Below the pieces are notes generated by a model. The model worked only from the letters and a program-made list of their open reading frames with translations, was not told where the DNA came from and searched no databases. Of a stretch of DNA of 64,000 nucleotides, positions 46,976 to 56,079 are shown in pieces (position 1 is the stretch's first letter; every line of letters begins with the position of its first letter). Source of the stretch: Parolsenella massiliensis. Its GTDB lineage: Bacteria > Actinomycetota > Coriobacteriia > Coriobacteriales > Atopobiaceae. Both the position numbers and the translations under genes were made by a program. The stretch lies in NCBI RefSeq assembly GCF_900143685.1, contig NZ_LT671675.1, positions 1,233,985 to 1,297,984 on the forward strand. The letters run 5' to 3'.

Positions 46976-48304
46976 CTAGGCATTCTGGGCGAGGACGGAG
47001 GTCGCCTGCTCCGCCGCGGCCTTCAGCTTGTCCTCGGGGTCCTCGCCGGTGCTCATGACGCCCTCGAACGCGTCGACGTAGACCTTGGCGGCCTCGTCGA
47101 AGCCGGAGTTCATGCAGTCACCAACCGCGTACTCGAGCTGGTCGAAGGCGACCTGGTACTCGGGCGTCTCGGCGTAGGCGTCCTTGATGCGGTCGTCGTC
47201 GGAGGCGGACTTACGGGTCAAGAGGTAGCCGGTCTTGAGGTGGTTCTTCACGCTCGCGTCCTTGCTCGTCATGAAGTTGATGAGCTCGGCCGCGGCCTCG
47301 CGGCGCTCGCCCTCGATGCTGCCGCACATCACGAGGTTGCAGCCGCCGCTCGGGACCTTGTTCTGCGCGTTTTTGGGGATGAAGCCAACGCTCACCTCGT
47401 AGCCGCCCTGCTCGGCCAGGCTCATCGCGTTGGTGAGGCCGGCGGTCGAGGAGGTCCACATGGCGATCTGCTGGTTGGCGGCGTTGGAGTCGAGTGTGTC
47501 GGAGGCGTTGGTACCCGCGACGAACGAGTAGTTGTGGTTGGCGACGTTGTCCTGGAACCAGCGGACCATATCGACCGCGGGGTCATCAGCAAAGGTCGCC
47601 TTCGTGCCGAGAATGCCGTCTCCCCAGAGAGAACCACCGTTGCAGAAGGAGAAGGCCTCAAGCAGCCAGGTGTCGGCACAGAAGCCAAAGCCCTTAACAC
47701 CGGCCTTGGCGAGGGCGTCGGAAGCCTTGACCATATCGTCCCAAGTTGCGGGAGCGGTGGAGGCGTCGAGACCGGCCTTCTCGAAGAGCGTCTTGTTGTA
47801 GTAGAGAATCGGCGTCGACCTCAGGTATGGCACGCCGTAGAGCTTACCGTCGACCTGGCAGTTCTCCATGAGGCCAGGCCAGAAGTCGTTGAGGTCGTCA
47901 TCGGCGATGAACTCGTCGATCGGCTGAATCATGCCGCCGTCGGCGAAGACCTTGGTCGAGTTGATAACCATGACGCAGACGTCAGGCGCCTCGCCAGCGA
48001 CGAAAGCGCTCTTGAGCTTGGAGTTGAGGTCATCGTAGGAGCCCTGGGACTCTGCGGTGACGTGGATGCCCTTCTCCTTGCCGATTGTATCGTTGAACTC
48101 TTGGATACGCTCCTCGTTGTTCTCCTTGATCTTGTCGGTCCAGCAGTACCAATAGGTGAGCTCGATGGTGCCGTCAGAGGAGGTGCTGGCAGCAGGGCTG
48201 GCCGCGCCGCCGTCGCCCGAGCAGGCGGAAAGGCCAGCGAGCGCGGCGGCACCCGTGGCAGCGGCTCCGAGCTTGACGAACTGACGGCGAGAGAGGTCCT
48301 TCAT
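46976..48304 (-). CDS. Carbohydrate/glycerol-phosphate ABC transporter substrate-binding lipoprotein
   Basis: 442 residues, SBP_bac_1 family. The N-terminus MKDLSRRQFVKLGAAATGAA has a twin-arginine-like signal, followed by lipobox LSAC. The mature part shows TYWYCWTD, FNDTIGKEKGIHV, GVPYLRSTPILYYNKTLFEKAG and IAMWTSSTAG, as in UgpB/MalE relatives. It captures substrate outside the membrane for the permeases upstream. Separated by 230 bp from the ugpE-like gene; that gap shows no gene. Confidence 0.9.
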   Translation of the reverse strand: MKDLSRRQFVKLGAAATGAAALAGLSACSGDGGAASPAASTSSDGTIELTYWYCWTDKIKENNEERIQEFNDTIGKEKGIHVTAESQGSYDDLNSKLKSAFVAGEAPDVCVMVINSTKVFADGGMIQPIDEFIADDDLNDFWPGLMENCQVDGKLYGVPYLRSTPILYYNKTLFEKAGLDASTAPATWDDMVKASDALAKAGVKGFGFCADTWLLEAFSFCNGGSLWGDGILGTKATFADDPAVDMVRWFQDNVANHNYSFVAGTNASDTLDSNAANQQIAMWTSSTAGLTNAMSLAEQGGYEVSVGFIPKNAQNKVPSGGCNLVMCGSIEGERREAAAELINFMTSKDASVKNHLKTGYLLTRKSASDDDRIKDAYAETPEYQVAFDQLEYAVGDCMNSGFDEAAKVYVDAFEGVMSTGEDPEDKLKAAAEQATSVLAQNA

Positions 48305-48534
48305 GAGGTATGTCCTTTCGATTTTACGTGCGTAATGGCTTGTTTTTCGTTATCGGCACAGGACTCCCCAACCCCGAGGGGAAACGGGAAAGAAGCCTGT
48401 TGTTTTGGAACGAGCGCGATGGAGCTGGCGGGGGCCCGTCGGAAGCGATGCGGCCGACGGAGGCGCGTGGCGGAAGCGATACGGTCTGCTGGGGCGCGCG
48501 ACGCCCGCCACAGAGATATGCGCCGCCCTCTCCG

Positions 48535-49386
48535 CTACTTGTCGCCCAGATACGAGAACGCCTTCACGATGTGCTTGTTCGCGAAGAGGTAGACCACCAT
48601 GATCGGGGCCGTCAGAACGACGTTCGCCGCCATCAGCAGATGGAAGTTCACGCCAGACTCGGACGCCTTGAGCGCGGCGACGCCAACCGGAAGCGTGCGA
48701 GCAAGGTCCTTCGTGGTGAGGACGAGGGGCCAGAAGTAGTCGTTCCAGGTCCCGATGAAGGTCAGCAACGCCAGGGTCACGAGCGTCGGCATCGCCATCG
48801 GCAGGAACAGCTTGAAGATGATCGTCAACTCGCTTGCGTGGTCGAGCTTGGCGGCCTCGATGAGCTCCGGCGGCATCTTGTTGAAGGTCTGGCGCAGCAT
48901 GAAGATGTTGAAGGCGCTCGTGGCGAAAGGCAGCACCAGGGAGGCGTAGGAGTTGATCATGTGCCAGCGGGAGAACATGACGAAGATGGGCAGGAACACG
49001 AGCTGGACCGGCACCATCATCGTGACGAGCGTGATGCCAAACAGGACCTTCTTGCCGCGGAAGCGATACTGCGAGAAGGCGTAGGCGGCCGGGATCACGG
49101 TGAGCGTCTGGCACACGAGCGTCGCCAGGGTGACGATGATCGAGTTCCTCAGGTAGACCCCAAAGGGGCCGGACTTCAGCGCGTCGGCGTAGTTCTGCCA
49201 CTGCGGAGACGCCGGCAGGATCGAAGGCGGGAACTGCATGGTCTCGCCAAGCGTCTTGAGCGAGCTCGAGATCATCCAGAAGAACGGAAAGAAGAAGACG
49301 AGCACGAGAAGGATGTCGATCGCGAGCCTCCCCGCCGAGCGGACGGCGCGGCGCGCCGGCATCCCGTGCTTGGTCGTGGATTGCAT
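48535..49386 (-). CDS. ABC transporter permease (UgpE/MalG type)
   Basis: 283 residues with six membrane segments. The EAA loop reads ELIEAAKLDHASELTIIFKLFLPM, the site that docks the ATPase. The ATG at 49386 has GGAG upstream; the longer frame to 49491 overlaps the previous gene. Partner of the next permease in a heterodimer. Confidence 0.93.
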   Translation of the reverse strand: MQSTTKHGMPARRAVRSAGRLAIDILLVLVFFFPFFWMISSSLKTLGETMQFPPSILPASPQWQNYADALKSGPFGVYLRNSIIVTLATLVCQTLTVIPAAYAFSQYRFRGKKVLFGITLVTMMVPVQLVFLPIFVMFSRWHMINSYASLVLPFATSAFNIFMLRQTFNKMPPELIEAAKLDHASELTIIFKLFLPMAMPTLVTLALLTFIGTWNDYFWPLVLTTKDLARTLPVGVAALKASESGVNFHLLMAANVVLTAPIMVVYLFANKHIVKAFSYLGDK

Positions 49387-49396
49387 AAGGGAGCTC

Positions 49397-50377
49397 CTAA
49401 CGGTAGTGGACTCGCTTTTCGAGCACCTTGAAGTAGATGACTGCGAAGATGGCAACGAGGACCAGGAGCACCATGCCGATGGCTGCGGCATAGCCCACCT
49501 TGTAGAACTTGAACGCGTACTGGTAGAGGGAGAACACGATGGTGTTCGTGGCGTTCTGGGGCCCTCCCTGCGTCATGATCTGGATCGTCTCGAAGACCTT
49601 GAGCGAAGAGATGACCTCGACGATCACCAGGAAGAAGAGGGTCGGTGACACGATGGGCAGGGTGATCTTCCAGAAGGTGGCCCAGGGCTTCGCGTGGTCG
49701 AGCTCCGCCGCCTCGTAGAGGTTCTCCGGAACGGACTGCAGCGCCGAGGTAAGGATCAGCGCGTCATAGCCAACGGACTTCCAGACGGAGATCGCGATGA
49801 GCGAGGCGAGTGCCACGCGCGCGTCTCCAAGCCAGTCGACGGGAGACACCCCGAAAACGGACAGAATCTGGTTCAGCAGGCCATAGTCCCTGTTCATGAT
49901 CCAGAGCCACAGGAGGGAGATCGAGGCGAGGGAGATCACGTAGGGCGAGAAGATGACCGCCTGGAGGAATCGGTTCCGGCGGCTCGCGCGCTTGAGGTGA
50001 AGGGCGCAGAGCATACCGAGGACGACCGAGAGGCCAACCGTAAAGACCATGTAGATCAGCGTGCTGACGAGCGTCTGGCGGAACTGCGCGTCCTGGAACA
50101 GCGTGACGTAGTTCTGAAGGCCGACGAAGACCTTCTCCGGATTGACGAGGTTCCACTCGCAGAGGGAGAGACCGCCCATCTCGAATATCGGGTAGATCCA
50201 GAAGGCGGCAAGGATCACGATCGAAGGGGCGATGGCGGCGTAGGGGCGAAGCGCGCGGAGCACCTTCTTCGCGTTCAGGCGCTCGCCTGCCCTGCTCTCG
50301 CTCGAGTTACCGCTCGCCTTCCCCGCGCCCGCGTGTCCCGTCGTCTTCCCCGGGGTGGCCGCAATGCTTGTCTCCAT
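49397..50377 (-). CDS. ABC transporter permease (UgpA/MalF type)
   Basis: 326 residues. A Ser/Gly-rich cytoplasmic N-terminus of about 35 residues is followed by six membrane segments and an EAA loop (NLYEAAELDHAKPWATFWKITLP). It starts exactly where the ATPase gene stops (shared base 50377) and ends 10 bp before the next permease. Confidence 0.93.
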   Translation of the reverse strand: METSIAATPGKTTGHAGAGKASGNSSESRAGERLNAKKVLRALRPYAAIAPSIVILAAFWIYPIFEMGGLSLCEWNLVNPEKVFVGLQNYVTLFQDAQFRQTLVSTLIYMVFTVGLSVVLGMLCALHLKRASRRNRFLQAVIFSPYVISLASISLLWLWIMNRDYGLLNQILSVFGVSPVDWLGDARVALASLIAISVWKSVGYDALILTSALQSVPENLYEAAELDHAKPWATFWKITLPIVSPTLFFLVIVEVISSLKVFETIQIMTQGGPQNATNTIVFSLYQYAFKFYKVGYAAAIGMVLLVLVAIFAVIYFKVLEKRVHYR

Positions 50378-51435
50378 CAGGCCTCGACCCGCCTCTCCTG
50401 GTCATCGAAGTAGTGGATCGAATCCCCCTCGACGAACAGCTGGACGGTCTGCCCCACCTCAACGAGCGGCTGGTTGAACGTCTTGAAGGAGAGGGTTCCG
50501 AAGGGAGCCTCGGCTTGGTAGATGATCTCCGAGCCCATAACCTCGTGGATGTTTACCTTCGCCTCGAAGGCGAAGCTGTCGGAGGGAGCACCGCCATCGC
50601 CGGCGAGGATCGCACGCGACGGGCGGAAGCCGAAGAGCACTGCGGTGGCAGGGGGCTCGGGAAGGGCCAGGCCCGCGCAGGGGAACACGTTCATGGAGGG
50701 GGTGCCGATAAACTGCGCGGTAAAGCGGTTCTTGGGGTGGCCATAGACCTCTTCGGGGACGTCCGCCTGTTGGATGACGCCGTCGCGCATGAGGACAATC
50801 TTGGTGGCCATGCTCATTGCCTCGGTCTGGTCATGCGTGACATAGACGAAGGTCGTCCCGAGGCGCTGGTGAAGGGCGATGAGCTCGGTGCGCATCTGCG
50901 TGCGCAGCTTCGCGTCGAGGTTGGAGAGGGGCTCGTCCATGAGGAAGACCTTGGGCTTCTTCACCATGGCCCTCGCCAGGGCAACACGTTGGCGCTGGCC
51001 GCCGGAGAGCTGCGAGGGCTTACGGTCGAGGTAGCCCTCCAGGCCGACGATGCGAGAGATCTCGTCGATTCGACGCCGGCGCTCGTCCTCGGGCACCTTC
51101 ATGTTGATGAGGCCGAACTCGATGTTGCCCCTCACCGTCATCGTGGGATAGAGGGCATAGTTCTGGAACACCATCGCGATGTCGCGATCCGAGGGCCCCA
51201 CCTCATTTACCCTCTCCCCGTCGATGAGCAAATCGCCCGAGGTCACGTCCTCGAGTCCCGCAATCATGCGCAAGGTCGTCGACTTTCCGCAGCCAGAGGG
51301 GCCAACCAGCACGGTGAAGCTTCCATCGGGAATCGTGAGCGAAAGATCGGGGATCACCGGAGGCTTTCCGTCGTACGACTTCGATACGTGACGCAATTCA
51401 ATACTCGACACGCGGGCCTTTCCTTTCTCTCTCAT
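50377..51435 (-). CDS. ABC transporter ATP-binding protein (UgpC/MsmX type)
   Basis: 352 residues. Walker A GPSGCGKSTT, Q-loop, signature LSGGQRQRVALARA, Walker B VFLMDEPLSNLD, H-loop TFVYVTHDQTEAMS, and a C-terminal TOBE-type domain (FGFRPSRAIL). It powers the carbohydrate/glycerol-phosphate importer. The Met at 51435 or the slightly later one (MREKGKARVSSIELRH) could both serve; GAGAGAAAGGAAAGG lies nearby. First gene of the five-gene unit. Confidence 0.92.
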   Translation of the reverse strand: MREKGKARVSSIELRHVSKSYDGKPPVIPDLSLTIPDGSFTVLVGPSGCGKSTTLRMIAGLEDVTSGDLLIDGERVNEVGPSDRDIAMVFQNYALYPTMTVRGNIEFGLINMKVPEDERRRRIDEISRIVGLEGYLDRKPSQLSGGQRQRVALARAMVKKPKVFLMDEPLSNLDAKLRTQMRTELIALHQRLGTTFVYVTHDQTEAMSMATKIVLMRDGVIQQADVPEEVYGHPKNRFTAQFIGTPSMNVFPCAGLALPEPPATAVLFGFRPSRAILAGDGGAPSDSFAFEAKVNIHEVMGSEIIYQAEAPFGTLSFKTFNQPLVEVGQTVQLFVEGDSIHYFDDQERRVEA

Positions 51436-51669
51436 TCATCTGGGCACAAGAGAGATTGTCCCGGCATCCCGTCATGGCGAGACTTCGGTTCTGTCAGAGC
51501 TCGGACAGCAAGTCGGCGCGTTCGTACAGCTCTTGTCAGGAATGAAAGGCTCCGGTAAAGGCGACGCGCGGCGGCGCAAGACGCCAATGCGCAGCGACGC
51601 AAGGCTCGGAAACGCGGCAAAGACGGGCATGCAGTCACGCGGGAGCGCAAGAGTGAATGTGCGGCGACA
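51436..51669. other. Non-coding region upstream of the UgpC-type operon
   Basis: Holds the promoter region of the importer operon, which I cannot pin down: no convincing -35/-10 pair. GC-rich plus-strand frames here have no ribosome-binding site. Confidence 0.35.
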
Positions 51670-51706
51670 CAAAAGACCTCCCCGGCGCAAGCGGCCAGGG
51701 AGGTCT
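51670..51706 (-). terminator. Intrinsic terminator of the methionyl-tRNA synthetase-like gene
   Basis: AGACCTCCC/GGGAGGTCT stem around a GGC..GCC inner pair, then TTTTGTGT on the minus strand, 54 bp past the stop. Confidence 0.88.
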
Positions 51707-51759
51707 GAATTCACGAAGCTAACGCGGAGGCGACGCCCGCGAACAGGCGCGGGGAGCCG

Positions 51760-53793
51760 CTACTTCTTGTACTGGCTCTCGTGCTTGCGGAAGAAGTCGA
51801 AGCGCGGGGGCAGCTCCACGATCGCGTGCTCGTCAGGGTTCTCGCCCAGCGCAGAGGCGAGCTCGCGGGGCGTGGCCAGGGCGTGCTCCCAGCTGAAGAA
51901 GTCGTGGGTCGCAAATCCCATATGCTCGGCCACGAGCTCGCAGCCCGTGGGCACGGCGGGGTGCATGAGCAGCGCCGTCGTGCGCAGCGCGGCGAACGCG
52001 TCGGCGAGCGCGGCCACGTAGGCGTCCGCGTCGTCTCCGGCGGCCTTGCTCGCCGCGTCCCAGCGCTTGTTCGCGGCGCGGCAGAACTCCTCCACCGCAG
52101 CGAGCGCGCCGTGGAAGTCCAGCCCGTGGACCGTGCGCTCGAACGCGAGCGTGGCCTGGCGGCACTCCTCGGCCACCTCAGCGGACGCCTCGACGCCCGG
52201 CAGCCGGGCGTCGCAGGCCTTCGCGGCGCCGTAGAAGCAGCTGCGCGCCAGACGGTTGAAGATGTTCGTGAGAAACGCGCTCTCCTTGAGCACCGGGTCC
52301 ACGACGCGCGGGTCGTCCTTGACGAGGACCTCCTCGCCCGTCTTCTTGTCCTTGTGGCTCACGCTCGTGTCATAGGGCTTGGGCGAGAAGCTCACGGCCT
52401 TGGCATCGAGCGCCAGACTCAGCCAGTGGGCGCGCAGCTGCTCGGGCGTGTAGTGCTCGAGAAGCTCGGCGGCCATGGGCGGCTTGATGGCACCGGAGCT
52501 CGAGGCCTTCTTGTTCATGAACAGCACGTGGTAGTTGGCCACGGGCGTGGTCTGCTTGAGGCCCCAGCCCATCGCCTCCCACATCGCGGGCTGCGCCACG
52601 CAGTAGAAGTAGATGTTGTCCTGGCCGATGAACTGGAAGACCTGCGAGTCATCGGCACACCACCAGTCGCGCCAGTCCGTGCTGGAGTAGCGGCCCTCCC
52701 CGCCCACGGCAAGCGCCGTCTGCGAGAAGGAGATGGGCGCCCACAGGCTCTCGGGCCAGCACCAGACCGTGAGGCCACGGACGCCCTCGAGCTCGGGCGC
52801 GGCCACGCCCCAGTCGATGTTGCCCGTGATGCGGAACGGCAGCAGGCACTTGCCCGTGCGGAAGCGCACGTGCGCGGCCTCGAGGACCTCGCGCGCCTGG
52901 TCGCGGGCCTCCCAGTCGGCGAACTCCACCGAGAAGCTCGCCTGGTTGCCGGTGGCCTCGTGGACGGTGTGGGCGGGCAGCTCGGACGCGGCCGCGTCGA
53001 ACGCCTCGCGTAGCTCGTTCTTGATGTAGATGACGGGCGCCACGAGGCTCTCGCGCACGGTCTTGGTCACCACGCCACGCACCTGCGGGTCGGCGTCCCA
53101 CTCGTCCATGAGCTCGTCGAGGGCGTCGCGGAAGGCCGGCAGGTCGAAGTACCAGTTGTCACACGGGCGCAGCTCGGGCTTGGTGCCCGTGAGCTGCGAG
53201 ACGGGGTTGATGAGCTCCTCGGGGTCGAACTGGTGGCCCAGGTCGCACTCGTCGGCGTAGGCCTTCTCGGACTTGCAGCCGCGCACGGGGCAGTGGCCGA
53301 TGACCTGGCGGCCGTTGAGGAACGTCTGGGCCTCGGTGTCATAGAACTGCAGCGTGGAGCGCTTCTTGAGCACGCCGCGCTCGTACAGGCGGCGGATCCA
53401 CTCGTCGGTGAGCTTGGCATGGAACGTTGCCGCGGGCTCGAGCCCCGAGCCCGAGTAGATGTCGAGCGAGATGCCATAGGCGTCGAGCGCCGCCTTCTGG
53501 TTGTCGTGGTGGCCGCGCACGTAGTCGGTGATGGTGCCGGAGAACTCGCCGGCCTCGGTGAGCTTGCGGTAGCCCTCCATGATGGGCGAGCCAAAGCAGT
53601 CCGTGCCCGAGACGAACAGGACGTTCTGCTCGCCGATGCGGTCGCGCAGGAAGCGGGCGAAGAAGTCCGCCGGGACGAACACGCCGGCGATGTGGCCAAA
53701 GTGCAGGTTCTTGTTGCCGTACGGCATGCCAGCCGTCACGACGGCGCGCGCAGGGAAGTGCGGGCGTGAGGATGCGATTGCGTCAGTTGCCAT
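51760..53793 (-). CDS. metG: Methionyl-tRNA synthetase-like class I ligase with atypical KMSKS loop
   Basis: 677 residues. HIGH is present as HFGH (31-34, in GMPYGNKNLHFGHIAG), a connective-peptide zinc knuckle begins CPVRGC, and the anticodon-binding helical domain follows. The KMSKS position reads MNKKASSSGAIKP (about 426-430), lacking the usual second lysine. There is no C-terminal EMAP/Trbp111 domain. It should charge tRNA-Met or a related substrate, but it may be a second, specialised MetRS. Start ATG 53793 with GAGAGAGG upstream; 64 earlier in-frame codons are rejected. Confidence 0.82.
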   Translation of the reverse strand: MATDAIASSRPHFPARAVVTAGMPYGNKNLHFGHIAGVFVPADFFARFLRDRIGEQNVLFVSGTDCFGSPIMEGYRKLTEAGEFSGTITDYVRGHHDNQKAALDAYGISLDIYSGSGLEPAATFHAKLTDEWIRRLYERGVLKKRSTLQFYDTEAQTFLNGRQVIGHCPVRGCKSEKAYADECDLGHQFDPEELINPVSQLTGTKPELRPCDNWYFDLPAFRDALDELMDEWDADPQVRGVVTKTVRESLVAPVIYIKNELREAFDAAASELPAHTVHEATGNQASFSVEFADWEARDQAREVLEAAHVRFRTGKCLLPFRITGNIDWGVAAPELEGVRGLTVWCWPESLWAPISFSQTALAVGGEGRYSSTDWRDWWCADDSQVFQFIGQDNIYFYCVAQPAMWEAMGWGLKQTTPVANYHVLFMNKKASSSGAIKPPMAAELLEHYTPEQLRAHWLSLALDAKAVSFSPKPYDTSVSHKDKKTGEEVLVKDDPRVVDPVLKESAFLTNIFNRLARSCFYGAAKACDARLPGVEASAEVAEECRQATLAFERTVHGLDFHGALAAVEEFCRAANKRWDAASKAAGDDADAYVAALADAFAALRTTALLMHPAVPTGCELVAEHMGFATHDFFSWEHALATPRELASALGENPDEHAIVELPPRFDFFRKHESQYKK

Positions 53794-53896
53794 GCGGGCC
53801 TCTCTCGTTAGTGCGTCAACCCGCCCATTCTCGCACTTCTCGGGCATGGGCGCACGTGCCGCCCCTCTGGCACCTCTGGGTCGGCATTGGCCGAGA

Positions 53897-53929
53897 CGCG
53901 CCCAAAGGGGTCTGACCCCTTGGGACGCG
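53897..53929 (-). terminator. Terminator-like hairpin after phoR
   Basis: GCGC-xx-CCCAA-GGGGTC pairs with GACCCC-TTTGGG-CGC, starting at the phoR stop codon. No T-run follows, so it could instead block 3' decay or act as a factor-dependent stop. Confidence 0.5.
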
Positions 53930-55357
53930 CTAGGGCCTGGGGAAGCGGACGCAGATCGTGGTGCCACGGCCGGGCTCGCTGTCAAGCGAGAGGTCTGCGC
54001 CGTGGAGCATCGCGGCGTGCTTCACGATGGCAAGCCCCAGGCCGGTGCCGCCCGTCTCGCGCGAGCGGCTCGCCTCGCCGCGGTAGAAGCGCTCGAACAC
54101 CTTGGACTGCTGGGCCGGCTCGATGCCACGGCCCGAGTCTGCCACCACGAGAAGCGGCCGGTCGTCCTCGAGCGAGACGGACACGTCCACCCAGCCGCCC
54201 TCGTGGTTGTAGCGGATCGCGTTGTCGCACAGGTTGTAGACGAGCTCGTCGAGCAGGCGCGGGTAGCCGGTGACGGCCTGGTCCTGGCCCGAGACGCCCA
54301 GCTTGACGCCGGCGGTCTCGGCCGTGGGCGCAAGGCGAGACACCACGTCCTTGGCCGCGCGCAGAAGGTCGACGGACTCGGCCGCGCCAAGCAGGCTCGC
54401 GTCACCGGAGCGCTCCGACTCGTCGAGCTTGGAGAGCGTGAGGATGTCGTTCACGAGCTCGGTCATGTGACGGGCCTCGTCGTAGATGCGCCCGGCGAAC
54501 TCGGGGACGTCCTCGGGCCTGGCGATGCCGTCGCGGATGAGCTCGGCGGCGCCGGAGATGGACGACAGCGGCGTCTTGAGCTCGTGCGTCACGTTCGAGG
54601 TGAACTCGCGGCGCATGAGGTCGGCGCCCTTGAGCTCCTCGACCTGCTCACCAATGCGCTCGACGAGCGGCTCCACCTCGACGTAGGTGGAGGTTGGGTC
54701 GGGCGAGGCCGGGTCGATGGCGAGGATGGGAGACACGAGGCGGTCTGCAACGAGGCGCGAGACCGCCCAGCACACGGCGATGATGACGAGGACGACGGCG
54801 CACACGAGCAGAAGGTCATGGCGCACCGCCGCGGCGGCGGAGTCGCGGTCCACCGCCAGGCGCAGTACGTTGCCGTTGTTGAGGCGAACCGCCCGGTAGA
54901 TGGACACGTAGCCGCTCGTCTCGGAGTCCCTCTCGGCCGAGCCCGCGCCGTCCGCGAGCGCCTCGGCGATCTCTGGGCGGTCGGCGTGGTTGGGCATGCT
55001 CGCCACGGAGTTCTGGTTGTCGTAGATGACGGTGCCGTCGCTGGCCACGAGCGTCACGCGCACGTCGCCGGAGTCGAAGGCCGTGAGGCGCATGACGTCC
55101 GTGTCGTCACCGCGGAGCGCGGCCTTCACCACACGGCACTCGCTCTCGAGCATGCGCCCGGAGTCGTCGACCGTCACGGACTGGTAGATGAGGCTGGAGC
55201 ACACGAGAACGGCCACGGCCGCCACGGCCGCCACAGCCGCGAGCGAGATGAAGAAGCGTCGGGCAAGCGATTGCCTACCCGGCGCCTTCTCGCGCTTCTC
55301 TTTTCTGCGGGTAGAGTCCTGGTCGACGCCCGTCTCGGCCCCGGTCTGCTCGCTCAT
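53930..55357 (-). CDS. phoR: Phosphate-sensing histidine kinase (PhoR-like)
   Basis: 475 residues. Two membrane segments (about 32-55 and 180-200) bracket an extracellular sensor. A HAMP-like linker precedes the H-box FTSNVTHELKTPLSSISG with the phosphorylated His, then N (DNAIRYN), G1 (VADSGRGIEP) and G2 (GTGLGLAIVKH) boxes. It phosphorylates the response regulator encoded just before it. ATG 1 bp after the regulator stop. Assigned to phosphate control because it closes the pst-phoU operon. Confidence 0.92.
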   Translation of the reverse strand: MSEQTGAETGVDQDSTRRKEKREKAPGRQSLARRFFISLAAVAAVAAVAVLVCSSLIYQSVTVDDSGRMLESECRVVKAALRGDDTDVMRLTAFDSGDVRVTLVASDGTVIYDNQNSVASMPNHADRPEIAEALADGAGSAERDSETSGYVSIYRAVRLNNGNVLRLAVDRDSAAAAVRHDLLLVCAVVLVIIAVCWAVSRLVADRLVSPILAIDPASPDPTSTYVEVEPLVERIGEQVEELKGADLMRREFTSNVTHELKTPLSSISGAAELIRDGIARPEDVPEFAGRIYDEARHMTELVNDILTLSKLDESERSGDASLLGAAESVDLLRAAKDVVSRLAPTAETAGVKLGVSGQDQAVTGYPRLLDELVYNLCDNAIRYNHEGGWVDVSVSLEDDRPLLVVADSGRGIEPAQQSKVFERFYRGEASRSRETGGTGLGLAIVKHAAMLHGADLSLDSEPGRGTTICVRFPRP

Positions 55358-55358
55358 G

Positions 55359-56042
55359 CTAACCCCTCAGTCTGTAGCCAACCCCTCGGACGGTCTCGAT
55401 GAGGTCCGCGGCCTGCCCCAGCTTCTGGCGAAGCGTCTGGACGTGGACGTCGACCGTGCGGCTCCCGCCATCGAAGTCCCAGCCCCACACGCGCTGCAGA
55501 AGCGTCTCTCGGTTGAAGACGACCCCCGGGCTCCTCATGAGAAACGATAGCAAATCGAACTCGCGGACCGTGAGATTAAGGGACGCCCCATCGACGGACG
55601 CCTCGTGCCGAGACGGCGAGAGGCGGATTGGCCCCACCTCGAGCACGTCGGAGACGGGCTCGCGGCGCGCGGGCGCGGCCTTGGAGCGGCGCAGCAGCGC
55701 GCGCACGCGGCTCACCATCTCCATCATGCCGAACGGCTTGGCAAGGTAGTCGTCGGCGCCGGCGTCGAGGGCCGTCACGGTGTCGAGCTCGGTGTCGCGG
55801 GCCGTGAGCATCATGACGGGCACGTCGCGCAGGCCCGGGGTCTGGCGGATGCGCGCCAGAATCGTGAGGCCGTCCGTGTCGGGGAGCATGATGTCGAGCA
55901 GCACCGCATCGGGCACGCGCTCGGCGCACGCGCGGCGAAACGCCGCGTCGTCGGGCAGGCCCTTGGCCTCGATGCCGGCCTGAGAGAGGGCATAGACCGC
56001 CAGCTCGCGGATGTTCTTCTCGTCCTCGACGTAATAGATCAC
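55359..56042 (-). CDS. phoP: Phosphate response regulator (PhoP/PhoB, OmpR class)
   Basis: 227 residues. The receiver domain has the acidic pair VEDEK, phosphoacceptor Asp50 (VLLDIMLPD) and Lys in AKPFG. The C-terminal winged helix contains FNRETLLQRVWGWDF and RTVDVHVQTLRQKLG. I start at the GTG at 56042 (VIYYVEDEKN) because GGGGG lies 7 bp upstream and family members begin MIYxVED; a longer frame runs back into phoU. It should bind the TTAC-type repeats upstream of pstS. Confidence 0.92.
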   Translation of the reverse strand: MIYYVEDEKNIRELAVYALSQAGIEAKGLPDDAAFRRACAERVPDAVLLDIMLPDTDGLTILARIRQTPGLRDVPVMMLTARDTELDTVTALDAGADDYLAKPFGMMEMVSRVRALLRRSKAAPARREPVSDVLEVGPIRLSPSRHEASVDGASLNLTVREFDLLSFLMRSPGVVFNRETLLQRVWGWDFDGGSRTVDVHVQTLRQKLGQAADLIETVRGVGYRLRG

Positions 56043-56079
56043 GGGATTGCCCCCAGACGCTGCTGCCTCCACTTGGGCG

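Noticed and set aside
48305-48534. A missing gene between the ugpE-like permease and the binding protein
   Set aside because: No frame with a start site and sensible composition; probably leader for the highly expressed binding protein.
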